This document shows positions 53,925 to 62,704 of a DNA stretch of 64,000 bases, one piece after another. This DNA is from Pediococcus ethanolidurans (GTDB taxonomy: Bacteria > Bacillota > Bacilli > Lactobacillales > Lactobacillaceae). Each line of letters begins with the position of its first letter. Within the stretch, counting starts at the first letter, position 1. The notes under the pieces were generated by a model that was given only the letters and a program-made list of their open reading frames with translations, did not search any database and was not told where the DNA came from. Both the position numbers and the translations under genes were made by a program. Location: assembly GCF_001437405.1 (NCBI RefSeq), contig NZ_JQBY01000002.1, positions 91,587-155,586 on the forward strand. The letters are read 5' to 3'.

Positions 53925-54872
53925 TCACTCCCCCTTCACTTGATCTTCTGGCAGAGCTACCGAATGTGTTTCAGAAACTTTCTGTAGTGGTAAAACTCGT
54001 CCGTTCTTGTCGTAATAACGACTTTGTTCTGTATCAAACACCTTTTCAACTTCTTTTCGATGCTTACGATGAGCATCCCGTTCATCAACGTTCACATCTG
54101 GAATCGCTGCTAATAAACGTTTCGTATAAATATGTTGCGGATGGTTATAAATATCATCCCGCGTTCCTAATTCAACAAAACGTCCTCGATGCATAATCGC
54201 CATACTGTCACACATATGACGAACCACTCCTAAGTCGTGTGAGATAAAAAGATAACTAATGTTAAATTGTTTTTGAATTTCTTGCATATAATTCAAGACT
54301 TGGGCTTGCACGGAAAGATCCAATGCAGAAACTGGTTCATCAGCAATCACTAATTTAGGATTGGTACTAATTGCCCGCGCAACTCCAATTCGTTGCCGTT
54401 GACCACCTGAAAATTCAAATGGATATTTAAATAGATCGTCGTCGCCTAAACCGACTGTATCTAACAATTCACGTACACGATGTTTTTCTTCAGTATCACT
54501 CAACTTTTCAAAATTTCTTAATGGCTCCGCAATGATATCGTAAATTCTTTTTTTAGGATTCAAACTAGATAAGGAATCCTGAAAAATCATTTGGACATCT
54601 CGATTGTAATGTAATGCATTACGTTCTTTTTTAGTAGAAACGTCGTGGCCATCGAACAGAATCTTACCGGAAGTGATTTTTTCCAGTCCAATGATCGAAC
54701 GGCCAATCGTTGTTTTTCCCGATCCAGTTTCACCAATCAAACCATATGTTTGACCAGGTTCAATTTCAAAATTCACACCATCCACTGCGTAGACATAATC
54801 GTGAATTCGATTAAAGAATCCCGATCGAATTGGATAATGTACTTTTAAATCTTTGACTTCAACTAAACTCAT
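53925..54872 (-). CDS. oppF: Peptide ABC transporter ATP-binding protein OppF (system 2)
   Basis: 315 residues. Walker A GETGSGKT (about 47-54), signature SGGQRQRIGVARAI, Walker B LVIADEP and LFISHDLGVV. It has the OppF-type C-terminus. The ATG overlaps the last base of the oppD stop codon (TAATG), so the two are translationally coupled. Confidence 0.92.
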   Translation of the reverse strand: MSLVEVKDLKVHYPIRSGFFNRIHDYVYAVDGVNFEIEPGQTYGLIGETGSGKTTIGRSIIGLEKITSGKILFDGHDVSTKKERNALHYNRDVQMIFQDSLSSLNPKKRIYDIIAEPLRNFEKLSDTEEKHRVRELLDTVGLGDDDLFKYPFEFSGGQRQRIGVARAISTNPKLVIADEPVSALDLSVQAQVLNYMQEIQKQFNISYLFISHDLGVVRHMCDSMAIMHRGRFVELGTRDDIYNHPQHIYTKRLLAAIPDVNVDERDAHRKHRKEVEKVFDTEQSRYYDKNGRVLPLQKVSETHSVALPEDQVKGE

Positions 54873-55870
54873 TAAACGACCTCCCCATTCTCAAATTCAA
54901 ACGTTTGATAACAGGTGCACAATACGAAATGTCCTTTTTCTGGTTCATGCATGGTCGGCTTTTTTTCATGAGCACTCTCTGGTACCCATGGAATTCGGGG
55001 CGCAAAACGGCAGCCATCATGTGGCATTTTCGTTAATGGCGGTACCGAACCTTCGATCGCATATAAACGATCACCTGCACGATCAGCTTGTGGAATTGAT
55101 TTCAATAGTGAACGAGTATACGGATGCAATGGATGATTAAAAATTTGTGAAACACTTCCACGTTCAACAACCTGTCCAGCGTACATCACCACAACTTCAT
55201 CTGCTGTATCTGCAACTACCCCAAGATCATGGGTGATTAAAATAATTCCGGCATGATTTTGTGCTTGAATGCTTCTTAACAGATCTAGGATTTGTGCCTG
55301 AATGGTTACATCCAAAGCAGTGGTAGGTTCATCAGCAATAATTAATTCCGGTTTACATGCAATCGCAATTGCAATAATAATTCGTTGTCGCATACCACCA
55401 GATAATTCATGTGGAAATTGACGTGCAACTCGTTCTGGGTTCTCCAAGCCAACTTGATCCAAAAGTTCCAAAACAATTTTGTGTTTCTTACTCTTTGAAT
55501 AATCTGTGTGGTAATCCAAAACTTCTTGAATTTGATCTTCAATTCTCATTAGTGGATTTAAAGCTGCTAATGGATCCTGAAAAATCATCCCCATTTCACT
55601 ACCGCGTAACTTATCAAACTTTTCAGGTGACGCTCCTACTAATTCCTGATTTTCAAATCCAATATGACCACTGATTTTTGTTCGTTTTAAATCATGTAAG
55701 CCAATAATACTTTTTGCTAAAGTTGTCTTTCCACAACCAGATTCACCGACAATTGCCAGAATTTCATCTTTATGTATTTTTAAAGAAACATCATCCACAG
55801 CGTCATAATATTTAGTACCTCGTTTAAATGACGTGTGTAGATGATCAATCGTTAAAAGTTCTTCTCCCAT
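54872..55870 (-). CDS. oppD: Peptide ABC transporter ATP-binding protein OppD (system 2)
   Basis: 332 residues. Walker A GESGCGKT at 42-49, signature [14 protein letters not shown], Walker [13 protein letters not shown] and a C-terminal part with cysteines ([15 protein letters not shown]). It is first in the operon. The start at 55870 has GGGGG 11 nt upstream; a GTG at 55879 is too close. Promoter TTGCAT-16-TATAAT lies at 55936-55963. Confidence 0.9.
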   Translation of the reverse strand: MGEELLTIDHLHTSFKRGTKYYDAVDDVSLKIHKDEILAIVGESGCGKTTLAKSIIGLHDLKRTKISGHIGFENQELVGASPEKFDKLRGSEMGMIFQDPLAALNPLMRIEDQIQEVLDYHTDYSKSKKHKIVLELLDQVGLENPERVARQFPHELSGGMRQRIIIAIAIACKPELIIADEPTTALDVTIQAQILDLLRSIQAQNHAGIILITHDLGVVADTADEVVVMYAGQVVERGSVSQIFNHPLHPYTRSLLKSIPQADRAGDRLYAIEGSVPPLTKMPHDGCRFAPRIPWVPESAHEKKPTMHEPEKGHFVLCTCYQTFEFENGEVV

Positions 55871-55935
55871 ATTGAACACTTCCCCCGTTCTAGCAACAAA
55901 TTAAAAATTGATTAAGAAAATTAAGATTTGATAAT

Positions 55936-56012
55936 ATTATAGTGCTGTTACATTAAAATGCAAGGTTTAATTTAGATAACAATTGCATTTTTAAAAATGT
56001 GGTAAGCGTTTT
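55936..56012 (-). promoter_or_regulatory. Promoter of Opp system 2 with possible cre site
   Basis: TTGCAT (55958-55963) and TATAAT (55936-55941) on the minus strand are 16 bp apart. Upstream, GGTAAGCGTTTTCT (about 56001-56014) resembles a cre site with two mismatches. This suggests carbon control but is weak. Confidence 0.5.
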
Positions 56013-56045
56013 CTATGCATTGTGTTCAATGTTTTAAAAGAAAAT

Positions 56046-56081
56046 AAAAAAGCTCATAATGAATTAACATTACGAGTTTTT
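56046..56081 (-). terminator. Terminator of the amino acid ABC operon
   Basis: AAAAAGCTCATAATG pairs with CATTACGAGTTTTT around a 6-nt loop, 25 nt after the last permease gene. Confidence 0.8.
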
Positions 56082-56106
56082 CTATCATAAATTAATAATA
56101 TTTTTA

Positions 56107-56760
56107 TTAAGCTAACCGTCGTTCCAAATAATGCGACAAAATCGAAAGTAAGTAACAAACCACAAAATACATCACAGCTAATGCCAAGAACATTGGCAAA
56201 ATATAATTACTATTCTGTCCGTAAATAATTTGGGCATGATACATCAAATCAGGCAAAACAATAATTGTGGCCAACGAAGTATCCTTGATCAAGGAAATAA
56301 ATTGACTAACAATTGTGGGAATCATTTTTTTCTGAGCTTGAGGAAGCATAATATGCCACATGGCTTGCCAATAGGACAGTCCATTAGCTCGTGCACCTTC
56401 CATTTGACCAGGATCAACCGCCCCAATCCCGCTTCGAATAATTTCAGCCAGCATAGCTGATTCAAAAATACTCATTGCAAGAATTGACGACCAGATCGGA
56501 TTCAACCGAATGCCGATGTTTGGCAGACCAAAGTAGGTGAAGAAAATGATTAACAGTAACGGTAAATTTCGAATTAAATCAATAATAAAACCGACAGTGG
56601 CAGAAAGGTATTTTACTTTAATATACCGAATTAATCCTAGAATTGCGCCTAAGATATAACTAAACACGATGGAAACCACAGACACTTCAATGGTAATCCA
56701 AAGGCCCTCTAACAGGTAACGAAAATTAATCCACGAATACGCATTAACAAAGTTTTGCAT
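56107..56760 (-). CDS. Polar amino acid ABC transporter permease (second)
   Basis: 217 residues with about five membrane helices and the EAA motif GARANGLSYWQAMWHIMLPQA. The HisMQ/GlnP type forms a heterodimer with the neighbouring permease. It is the last gene of the ATPase-SBP-permease-permease operon, 14 bp after its partner. Confidence 0.9.
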   Translation of the reverse strand: MQNFVNAYSWINFRYLLEGLWITIEVSVVSIVFSYILGAILGLIRYIKVKYLSATVGFIIDLIRNLPLLLIIFFTYFGLPNIGIRLNPIWSSILAMSIFESAMLAEIIRSGIGAVDPGQMEGARANGLSYWQAMWHIMLPQAQKKMIPTIVSQFISLIKDTSLATIIVLPDLMYHAQIIYGQNSNYILPMFLALAVMYFVVCYLLSILSHYLERRLA

Positions 56761-56774
56761 TTTTCTTCACCTCC

Positions 56775-57413
56775 TTAGTTCAAACGTTTTTCAAGATAAC
56801 GCATGTAATAGCTCAACGGCATTGTAATAATTAGATACAAGACACCAACCACAAAATAAGCATTAAGCGTATCAAAACTGGTTGAAGCGATGGTATTTCC
56901 TTGATACATCAAATCAAAACCAGCCACAAAGGCCAAAACAGACGAGTTTTTGACCAAGTTAATAAATTGATTTCCCAATGGTGGGATCACAATTCGAAAA
57001 GCCTGTGGTAAAACCACATACCGCATAGCTTGTGAAAATGTCATTCCGTTAGCACGTGAACCTTCCATTTGGCCGGGATCCACGGATTGAATTCCTGAAC
57101 GAACGGTTTCTGCAATAAACGCAGAGGTGTAAATCGTGAGCCCAATCGTACCAGCTGTAAACCCGTTCACCTTCACAAAGAACATCGGAATTACCACATA
57201 GAAAAACATGGTAATAACTAGTAAAGGAATATTTCGGAAAATCTCGATATAAACACGGGCAATAATTCGTAAAGTTTTACTTGGGACAACTTCAAAAATG
57301 GCGAAGAATGACCCAATGATTAAACTAAAGAACAACGCTAAAATACTACACAATAAAGTTTGGCCTAAACCATAGAGAAGGTCTTGCCAATGATTTGTGA
57401 TAATACTAATCAT
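56775..57413 (-). CDS. Polar amino acid ABC transporter permease (first)
   Basis: 212 residues, HisMQ/GlnP family, with EGSRANGMTFSQAMRYVVLPQA as the ATPase-contacting loop. It overlaps the binding-protein gene by 4 nt (ATGA). Together with the gene at 56107 it makes the membrane channel for a polar amino acid, probably glutamine or glutamate. Confidence 0.9.
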   Translation of the reverse strand: MISIITNHWQDLLYGLGQTLLCSILALFFSLIIGSFFAIFEVVPSKTLRIIARVYIEIFRNIPLLVITMFFYVVIPMFFVKVNGFTAGTIGLTIYTSAFIAETVRSGIQSVDPGQMEGSRANGMTFSQAMRYVVLPQAFRIVIPPLGNQFINLVKNSSVLAFVAGFDLMYQGNTIASTSFDTLNAYFVVGVLYLIITMPLSYYMRYLEKRLN

Positions 57414-58243
57414 TTTTCTGCCTCCTTATAGTCAAATCCTGAAATATTGCCAAACCACTTCTTAACAATTTTGTCATATTCGCCATTAGCTCGAAGTTGT
57501 TTTAAGGCTTGATTAATTTTCTTAACAAATGTCTTTTGACCCTTATTCACAGCAATTCCATAAGGCTCTTTCGTAAACGCACCACCGACAACTTTATAGC
57601 CAGGATTTTCAACAGCCATCCCAAGCAAAATACCATTATCAGTTGTTAGAGCTTTACCTTGACCGGATTTCAAAGCTTGTAAGGCCTGTGCATAATCCTG
57701 TAATTCCAAGACCTTTGCCTTTGGAGCGACCTTTTGAAAATTAGCTACCGAATTAGCTCCTGTGACCGCCAGAACCTGGGTGCCACTCTTGTTTAGATCC
57801 TTGACACTCTTAATCGGACTGCCTTTTTTAACCAGTAAAGATTGTCCAGCATTAAAATAATGATTCGAAAAATCAACTACTTTTTGACGATCAGGAGTTA
57901 TTGTCATTGTGGCAATAACGGCATCAATATTACCGTTTTTTAGAAGTGGAATTCGTGTCTGACTAGAAACTTGAATAAAACTTGCTTTACCAGTAGGACC
58001 AAGAATTTGTTTAGTCAATGCTTTAGCCATATCCACATCAAATCCTTTAATTTGTGAATCTTTAACATCCATTAATCCAAACAACTTGGTATCCGCCTTA
58101 ACACCCCAAACAATCGTGTTCGTTTGTTTGGCCCGGCTTAATACGCTTTGATCAGAAGCCTTTTTACTTCCACAACTGCTGAGAACCATGACAAGTAAAC
58201 ACAGTGAGGTCAGCAATCCTAAATATCGAATTATTTTTTTCAT
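57410..58243 (-). CDS. Amino acid ABC transporter substrate-binding lipoprotein
   Basis: 277 residues. Signal peptide ending in the lipobox LSSC, then an SBP_bac_3 fold (GFDVDMAKALTKQIL, IATMTITPDRQKVVDFS). The family binds Gln, Glu, Asp or basic amino acids; GFDVDMAKA and the R in TPDRQ fit the Gln/Glu type but do not decide it. It is second in the operon. Confidence 0.9.
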   Translation of the reverse strand: MKKIIRYLGLLTSLCLLVMVLSSCGSKKASDQSVLSRAKQTNTIVWGVKADTKLFGLMDVKDSQIKGFDVDMAKALTKQILGPTGKASFIQVSSQTRIPLLKNGNIDAVIATMTITPDRQKVVDFSNHYFNAGQSLLVKKGSPIKSVKDLNKSGTQVLAVTGANSVANFQKVAPKAKVLELQDYAQALQALKSGQGKALTTDNGILLGMAVENPGYKVVGGAFTKEPYGIAVNKGQKTFVKKINQALKQLRANGEYDKIVKKWFGNISGFDYKEAEK

Positions 58244-58255
58244 GCTTCTCCTCCT

Positions 58256-58996
58256 CTAGTGCTTAATAATTTTGCTAAGGAATTGACGAGCACGCTCATT
58301 TGTCGGCTGTCCGTCAAAGAAACTTTCTTTGGTATCGTCTTCCAAAATTCGTCCATCAGCCATAAAAATAACCCGGTCACCCACTTCACGAGCAAAGCCC
58401 ATTTCATGAGTTACCACTAACATTGTCATACTTGAATCACGGGCAATATCTTTCATAACATTCAAAACATCATCAATCATTTCAGGATCCAGTGCGGAAG
58501 TCGGCTCATCAAATAAAATACACTTTGGGTGCATTGCCAAACTTCTTGCAATCGCAATTCGTTGTGATTGGCCACCAGAAAGCTGTGCTGGATAGCTTCC
58601 AGCCTTATCTGCCAAACCCACACGATCAAGAAGTTCCATAGCAACTTTCTTATTTTCAGTTTCGTCTCGTTTTAAAACAATTCGCGGTGCAATCATGATA
58701 TTTTCAAGCACCGTTTTATTTTGATAGAGGTTAAAATGCTGGAAAACCATTCCCACATTTTTACGGATCTTATTCATATCCGTCTTCTTATCGGCTAAAT
58801 CAAACCCATCAACGATTAACTGACCACTATTAATGAGTTCCAAACCATTAACTGTACGAATCAAAGTACTCTTACCAGAACCAGAAGGACCGATTAAAAC
58901 TACAGTTTCACCGGCTTCAATCGTCAAATTAATATTGTGCAGCGCATGAAATTTTCCGTAGTACTTTTCAACATCGTGAAATTCAATCATTGACAT
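58256..58996 (-). CDS. glnQ: Amino acid ABC transporter ATP-binding protein (GlnQ type)
   Basis: 246 residues. Walker A GPSGSGKS at 36-43, signature LSGGQSQRIAIARSLAM, Walker B CILFDEPTSALDPE, switch His in VVTHEMGFAREV. This is the standard GlnQ/HisP size. First gene of the operon with GAGG before ATG. The upstream region to 59126 shows no other gene. Confidence 0.92.
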   Translation of the reverse strand: MSMIEFHDVEKYYGKFHALHNINLTIEAGETVVLIGPSGSGKSTLIRTVNGLELINSGQLIVDGFDLADKKTDMNKIRKNVGMVFQHFNLYQNKTVLENIMIAPRIVLKRDETENKKVAMELLDRVGLADKAGSYPAQLSGGQSQRIAIARSLAMHPKCILFDEPTSALDPEMIDDVLNVMKDIARDSSMTMLVVTHEMGFAREVGDRVIFMADGRILEDDTKESFFDGQPTNERARQFLSKIIKH

Positions 58997-59126
58997 AAGT
59001 CTTACCTCTTTTTTCTTTCTATGTATTACGTTAGCACTCTATGCTGGGAATACCAGTGACTTTTATAATCATTTTTAAGTCAATAAAGCGTTATACGTAT
59101 ATCCATTATATCAATTTTAAAGTACA

Positions 59127-59170
59127 AAAAAGAACCTGTCAAAATTTTAATGATTTTGATAGGTTCCTTC
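59127..59170 (-). terminator. Terminator between the DUF6681-like and ABC transporter genes
   Basis: AAAGAACCTGTCAAAAT pairs with ATTTTGATAGGTTCCTT around 7 nt. It stops minus-strand transcription from the gene at 59199. Confidence 0.85.
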
Positions 59171-59198
59171 TCATATTTATCAAACAATAAGGTTTTGT

Positions 59199-60065
59199 CT
59201 AGTATGATCTGCGTCGCGTTTGCGTTGGCGTATCGTCGCGTTTTTGATATGCCATTTGAATTTTCGCACTATATGGCGAATCTTCAGTCATTAAACTTGA
59301 ACGACCGGCAAATTTTCGTTGACCGCCAATCAAAACAGCCTGCGCCAGATAAAGCTGGTATTGTTGTTTTACTTCAAAATAATTAGATAGGCCCACACTT
59401 GCCACCTGACCAATTCGATACAGATTCATCTGATTCATCCCGGCATATATATTAGCCTCGCCGTTTTCTTCTCGAAGTTCAAAATAAGGGAACGGGATTC
59501 CTTGTCCAATGGCGTACAATTCAGTTTCATTAGACTCCTGTAAGTGTGCCAGAATTTCATCATCTGAAAGGCCTTCATAATCTGCCATCGCAAAATTATT
59601 TTGAATCATTTGCTCTGCTAACTGATTAATATTATGGATCTCTCGTTGACTAGATTTAATGGTCGCCGGTAGAATTGTATTTTTTTCAAAAATTCCAGTT
59701 GAAGGAACAATTGCGCGATGACCACGTTCTCTTTGACTCAAACGTTGACGTAAATTTTCATTTTCCGCAACTTCACGAGGTTTTCCACCTAGTAATTTTT
59801 CGATTTTTGGTGAGATATCAAATGGTGCTTTTTTAGTCGTGAAATAAAAATAAATATTCATGATCAAAAAGTAAAGAAAAATCAGAAAAACGGCAATGAA
59901 GCCTAAGCCCCGCACCCAGCGACCATTCTCGAAGAAACGGAAAGCTAGATACAGCATATAGAAATTACCGACAAACCCAATGATCGTATAAATGCGGTTT
60001 TTCAGTTTTACATTTACATTAATATAGCCCAAATAGTGATTGATCATATCAATAACTGTAAACAA
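59199..60065 (-). CDS. Lactobacillar membrane protein of unknown function (DUF6681-like)
   Basis: 288 residues. Two hydrophobic segments lie near residues 25-43 and 53-75, after an amphipathic start. A long cytoplasmic-looking region follows with an acidic middle (MADYEGLSDDEILAHL) and a basic tail ending KRDDTPTQTRRRSY. I recall DUF6681 as a family of this shape restricted to lactobacilli, without a search. TTG at 60065 has GGAG 9 nt upstream. It lies 21 bp after the Ser-rich gene, and the two may act together at the cell envelope. Confidence 0.6.
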   Translation of the reverse strand: MFTVIDMINHYLGYINVNVKLKNRIYTIIGFVGNFYMLYLAFRFFENGRWVRGLGFIAVFLIFLYFLIMNIYFYFTTKKAPFDISPKIEKLLGGKPREVAENENLRQRLSQRERGHRAIVPSTGIFEKNTILPATIKSSQREIHNINQLAEQMIQNNFAMADYEGLSDDEILAHLQESNETELYAIGQGIPFPYFELREENGEANIYAGMNQMNLYRIGQVASVGLSNYFEVKQQYQLYLAQAVLIGGQRKFAGRSSLMTEDSPYSAKIQMAYQKRDDTPTQTRRRSY

Positions 60066-60086
60066 AACTCTTCACTCCTTTCGCAA

Positions 60087-60563
60087 TTAATTAGTCGTAT
60101 CATCCTGCGTCGTAGTTGCACTGCTACTTGACGCACTAGTCTTAGTAGCCGAGCTTGCTGCACTAGATGATTGGGTTGCAGCACTTGAACTGCTTGCTTT
60201 TTTAGCTGTCGATGCACTGCTAGAATAAGTGCTACTTGAACTAGCTGGTGTCGTTGAACTGTCAGTTGAACTACTTTGTGTGTCATCTGAACTAGATGAG
60301 CTGCTGTCCATTGACGAACTGCTGGAGTCATCTGAGCTTGAACTGCTATCTTTACTACTACTGTTCGAGCTATCTTTTTTAGAAGAATTTTTACTTGAAT
60401 CTGTTGATGCCGAAGTTTTGGTGGTCGATTCCGTCTGTGTCCGTACAGAACCGCCGTCTGTTGTGCCGGTCACCTTATTCACCACAACATTGGTGGCGCT
60501 AAGTGCAATCAAAACACTGACAATTGCAAATGGTGTGATAAATGGTGGCGTACGATATGCCAT
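60087..60563 (-). CDS. Ser/Thr-rich membrane-anchored protein
   Basis: 158 residues. One hydrophobic segment (TPFAIVSVLIALSATNVVV) near the N-terminus is followed by about 120 residues that are nearly all Ser, Thr, Asp and Ala. No LPxTG is seen, so it is probably an uncleaved anchor with a disordered extracellular tail, perhaps glycosylated. GGAGGAG precedes the start. The reverse-strand open frame here is an artefact of the Ser codons. Confidence 0.65.
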   Translation of the reverse strand: MAYRTPPFITPFAIVSVLIALSATNVVVNKVTGTTDGGSVRTQTESTTKTSASTDSSKNSSKKDSSNSSSKDSSSSSDDSSSSSMDSSSSSSDDTQSSSTDSSTTPASSSSTYSSSASTAKKASSSSAATQSSSAASSATKTSASSSSATTTQDDTTN

Positions 60564-60677
60564 AACCGCTTCTCCTCCCCTTTTCTTAAATGGTTAGTTA
60601 AATCTTACCAAACTGACTGTTATTTTAAAGGCCAAACATTAAAACCATATTAATTCTTTAAATTTATTAGTTGCGCG

Positions 60678-61118
60678 TTAAACCGTATGCGCTTTTTTGG
60701 CACAATCTGCACATAATCCATACAATTCAAATCGATGACCGGAAATTTCGTAACCGGGTAACTGCCGTTCGAAGAAATCTAACGGACACATTTCAACTTC
60801 TTCTACCTTGCCACAGTTGGTACAAATAAAATGATGGTGATGCTGTTGAGTCACATCGCATTGATACTTAACTTGAGCATGCTCATCCTTAATAATTTGT
60901 TCCACTAATCCGATTTGTTCAAATTCCTTTAAATTTCGATAAACCGTATTATGGCTCATCTTGGGATAATTGGCACGCATTTGACTATCAACTTGGGTCA
61001 CATCCACATAATTATTTTCATGTTGAGACATAATTTCAATTAACGTTTGTCGTTGCTTGGTTATTTTAAAATGATTTTGTTGTAAAATTTCAATTGCTTG
61101 TGCTACTTTTGTATCCAT
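60678..61118 (-). CDS. Fur-family metal-dependent regulator (PerR/Zur type)
   Basis: 146 residues. Winged helix MSHNTVYRNLKEFEQIGLVE, metal segment with His93-96, and the structural-zinc pairs CTNC (99, 102) and CADC (136, 139). This set is shared by PerR and Zur; ligand details do not separate them here. The ATG at 61118 has AGGGGA upstream. Candidate targets are unclear; it is followed by the Ser-rich gene. Confidence 0.88.
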   Translation of the reverse strand: MDTKVAQAIEILQQNHFKITKQRQTLIEIMSQHENNYVDVTQVDSQMRANYPKMSHNTVYRNLKEFEQIGLVEQIIKDEHAQVKYQCDVTQQHHHHFICTNCGKVEEVEMCPLDFFERQLPGYEISGHRFELYGLCADCAKKAHTV

Positions 61119-61191
61119 ATTTGTTCCCCTAACATTAAATAGTAACAATTACTCTTTAAAAGTTTATCATAATTAGGCAAAACATGACAGA

Positions 61192-61761
61192 TTATTGATT
61201 GGCAACAGAATTCGTTAATCTCTGCATAATTTGGTCAATTTGTTTTCGCGCTGTTTGCCAATCATCATTCAAAATCACATGAGCTTTAGTTTTTAACTCT
61301 GCTGGCAATTGTAAATCACGCTGATATTCTTCACTAGCAATACGTTGACGAACCATTTCAGTGTCATCTCCACGCTTTTTCAACCGTTTGACTAATTTTT
61401 CATGATTAGAAACCGTTAAATATAAAATGACTACCTGTTCACCTAACTGTTGTTCATAGGTTACTGCACCTTTGGTATCCAAAACGATACTGACAAGTGT
61501 GTTTCGTTGCCACCCACGTTCCAATCCTTCATATGAGGAACCATAATGATAGCCCGAATAGACCACATTTTCAAGATAGTGATTATTAAAAAAGCTGCGT
61601 TCCGTTTCAAAATAGTAATCTTTGCCACTAATTTCGCCTTTGCGAGCCGGGCGCGTTGTATGGGTAATAACTTGCGGAACATGATAATAAGTTTTCAAAT
61701 AGTCACTCACAGTTGTTTTACCAGTACCTGTCGCACCAGTAATTACGATAATTTTATTCAT
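61192..61761 (-). CDS. Guanylate kinase-like P-loop protein
   Basis: 189 residues. P-loop GATGTGKT (9-16), the TRPARKGEISGKDYYF segment typical of GMP binding in guanylate kinases, and VVSIVLDTKGAV. It catalyses GMP phosphorylation in the family sense, but a separate housekeeping gmk is expected elsewhere, so it may be a paralogue with another substrate. It begins 73 bp upstream of the Fur gene on the same strand. Confidence 0.82.
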   Translation of the reverse strand: MNKIIVITGATGTGKTTVSDYLKTYYHVPQVITHTTRPARKGEISGKDYYFETERSFFNNHYLENVVYSGYHYGSSYEGLERGWQRNTLVSIVLDTKGAVTYEQQLGEQVVILYLTVSNHEKLVKRLKKRGDDTEMVRQRIASEEYQRDLQLPAELKTKAHVILNDDWQTARKQIDQIMQRLTNSVANQ

Positions 61762-61788
61762 CCTTTTTCCACTCCATGATTATTTCAT

Positions 61789-61848
61789 TTGTCTTTTATT
61801 GTAACATGCTGTAGAATAAAAAAATAAAGTTAAATGTAAGCGATTTCT
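61789..61848 (+). promoter_or_regulatory. Promoter and cre-like site of the 59-residue gene
   Basis: TTGTCT (61789-61794) and TAGAAT (61812-61817) are 17 bp apart. Just downstream, TGTAAGCGATTTCT (61835-61848) matches the cre consensus at 13 of 14 positions. A CcpA roadblock at that place would repress the gene in glucose. Confidence 0.6.
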
Positions 61849-61902
61849 TTAATTTTCTGAAATCTTTTCAACTTAAAAATAAAAACGAGGAGGGTTATCA
61901 TT

Positions 61903-62082
61903 ATGACCTTTGAAAAATACAGTAATAATTGGTTCACCATTGCACTCGATACAGAAAAACAAGTTTTTATCGCTAACGATAAGACGAACCCTGCCTTTGA
62001 AGCGACTGGCATTACAATTGAATCTGCTGTTCACAATTTAAAAACAATTATGGCTATTCAAGAAAATTTGCAGGATGCTTAA
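61903..62082 (+). CDS. Small hypothetical protein (59 residues)
   Basis: Starts MTFEKYSNNWFTIALDTEK and ends MAIQENLQDA. It is soluble, with a beta-rich first half and a helical end. AGGAGG lies 8 nt before ATG, a good promoter and cre-like site precede it, and a terminator follows, so it is a real monocistronic gene. I do not recognise the family. Its expression is predicted to rise when glucose is absent. Confidence 0.65.
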   Translation: MTFEKYSNNWFTIALDTEKQVFIANDKTNPAFEATGITIESAVHNLKTIMAIQENLQDA

Positions 62083-62089
62083 GCAATTA

Positions 62090-62150
62090 AAAAACTAGAA
62101 CACAACCTCGTATCTTCACAGATTACAACGGTTAGTGTCCTAGTTTTTTT
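62090..62150. terminator. Terminator between the small gene and the ECF gene
   Basis: AAAAACTAG pairs with CTAGTTTTT, extended by CAC/GTG and ACC/GGT, and T-runs flank it. Confidence 0.8.
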
Positions 62151-62700
62151 AAATTAAGCCTGATCGATTCAAAACTTTCTTTAATGGATAGTAAAGAATC
62201 ATCACCAATACGAATGTCGTAATTGAATTCACAATTGTTGCCGGTTCACTTGCAATTGCACCAACCACAGCCGCATGCCACTGCATCCCTTGATAGGCAA
62301 CACCTTCAATAACCGAATTCCCAAATGAAGTAAAAATTTTAGTAAATCCTGCCACAAATGCCACAATGACAATATGCCACTTTTTAGTATCATCTCTTCG
62401 TAGTAAACGAAAAACAAGTGTCACAACAGCTGCCACGATAACAACTTCCAATACCGTTAAATATGCCGTGCTAGCATACCCATGTGTGACATCAAACAAG
62501 CCTAATCCAATGGCTCCCGCTAATGTCCCGTAACCAAACCCCAGAAACATAATGGCCAATGCGGTCAATGCATTACCAAAGTGAACGAACGGTCGTCCTA
62601 TTAACGCTGGAATGGGAATTTGAAATACAGAAATTCCGATAAAAATAATGGCTGCAAACAATGCTGTGACAATAATTTTTCTTAGTTGACTATTACGCAT
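62149..62700 (-). CDS. ECF transporter S component (probable vitamin B6 precursor uptake)
   Basis: 183 residues with about six membrane helices (FAAIIFIGISVFQIPIPAL, FVHFGNALTALAIMFLGFGY, LAGAIGLGLFDVTHGYAST). It needs the shared EcfAA'T module encoded elsewhere. It starts 4 bp after the stop of the pyridoxal-kinase-like gene, with AGGGGAG before the ATG. The pairing points to pyridoxine or a relative as substrate (PdxU type). This is inference from context. Confidence 0.82.
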   Translation of the reverse strand: MRNSQLRKIIVTALFAAIIFIGISVFQIPIPALIGRPFVHFGNALTALAIMFLGFGYGTLAGAIGLGLFDVTHGYASTAYLTVLEVVIVAAVVTLVFRLLRRDDTKKWHIVIVAFVAGFTKIFTSFGNSVIEGVAYQGMQWHAAVVGAIASEPATIVNSITTFVLVMILYYPLKKVLNRSGLI

Positions 62701-62704
62701 AATG

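Noticed and set aside
60229..60597. Plus-strand 122-residue Leu/Glu-rich frame
   Set aside because: It is the antisense of the Ser-rich repeat region; composition mirrors Ser codons and there is no ribosome site.
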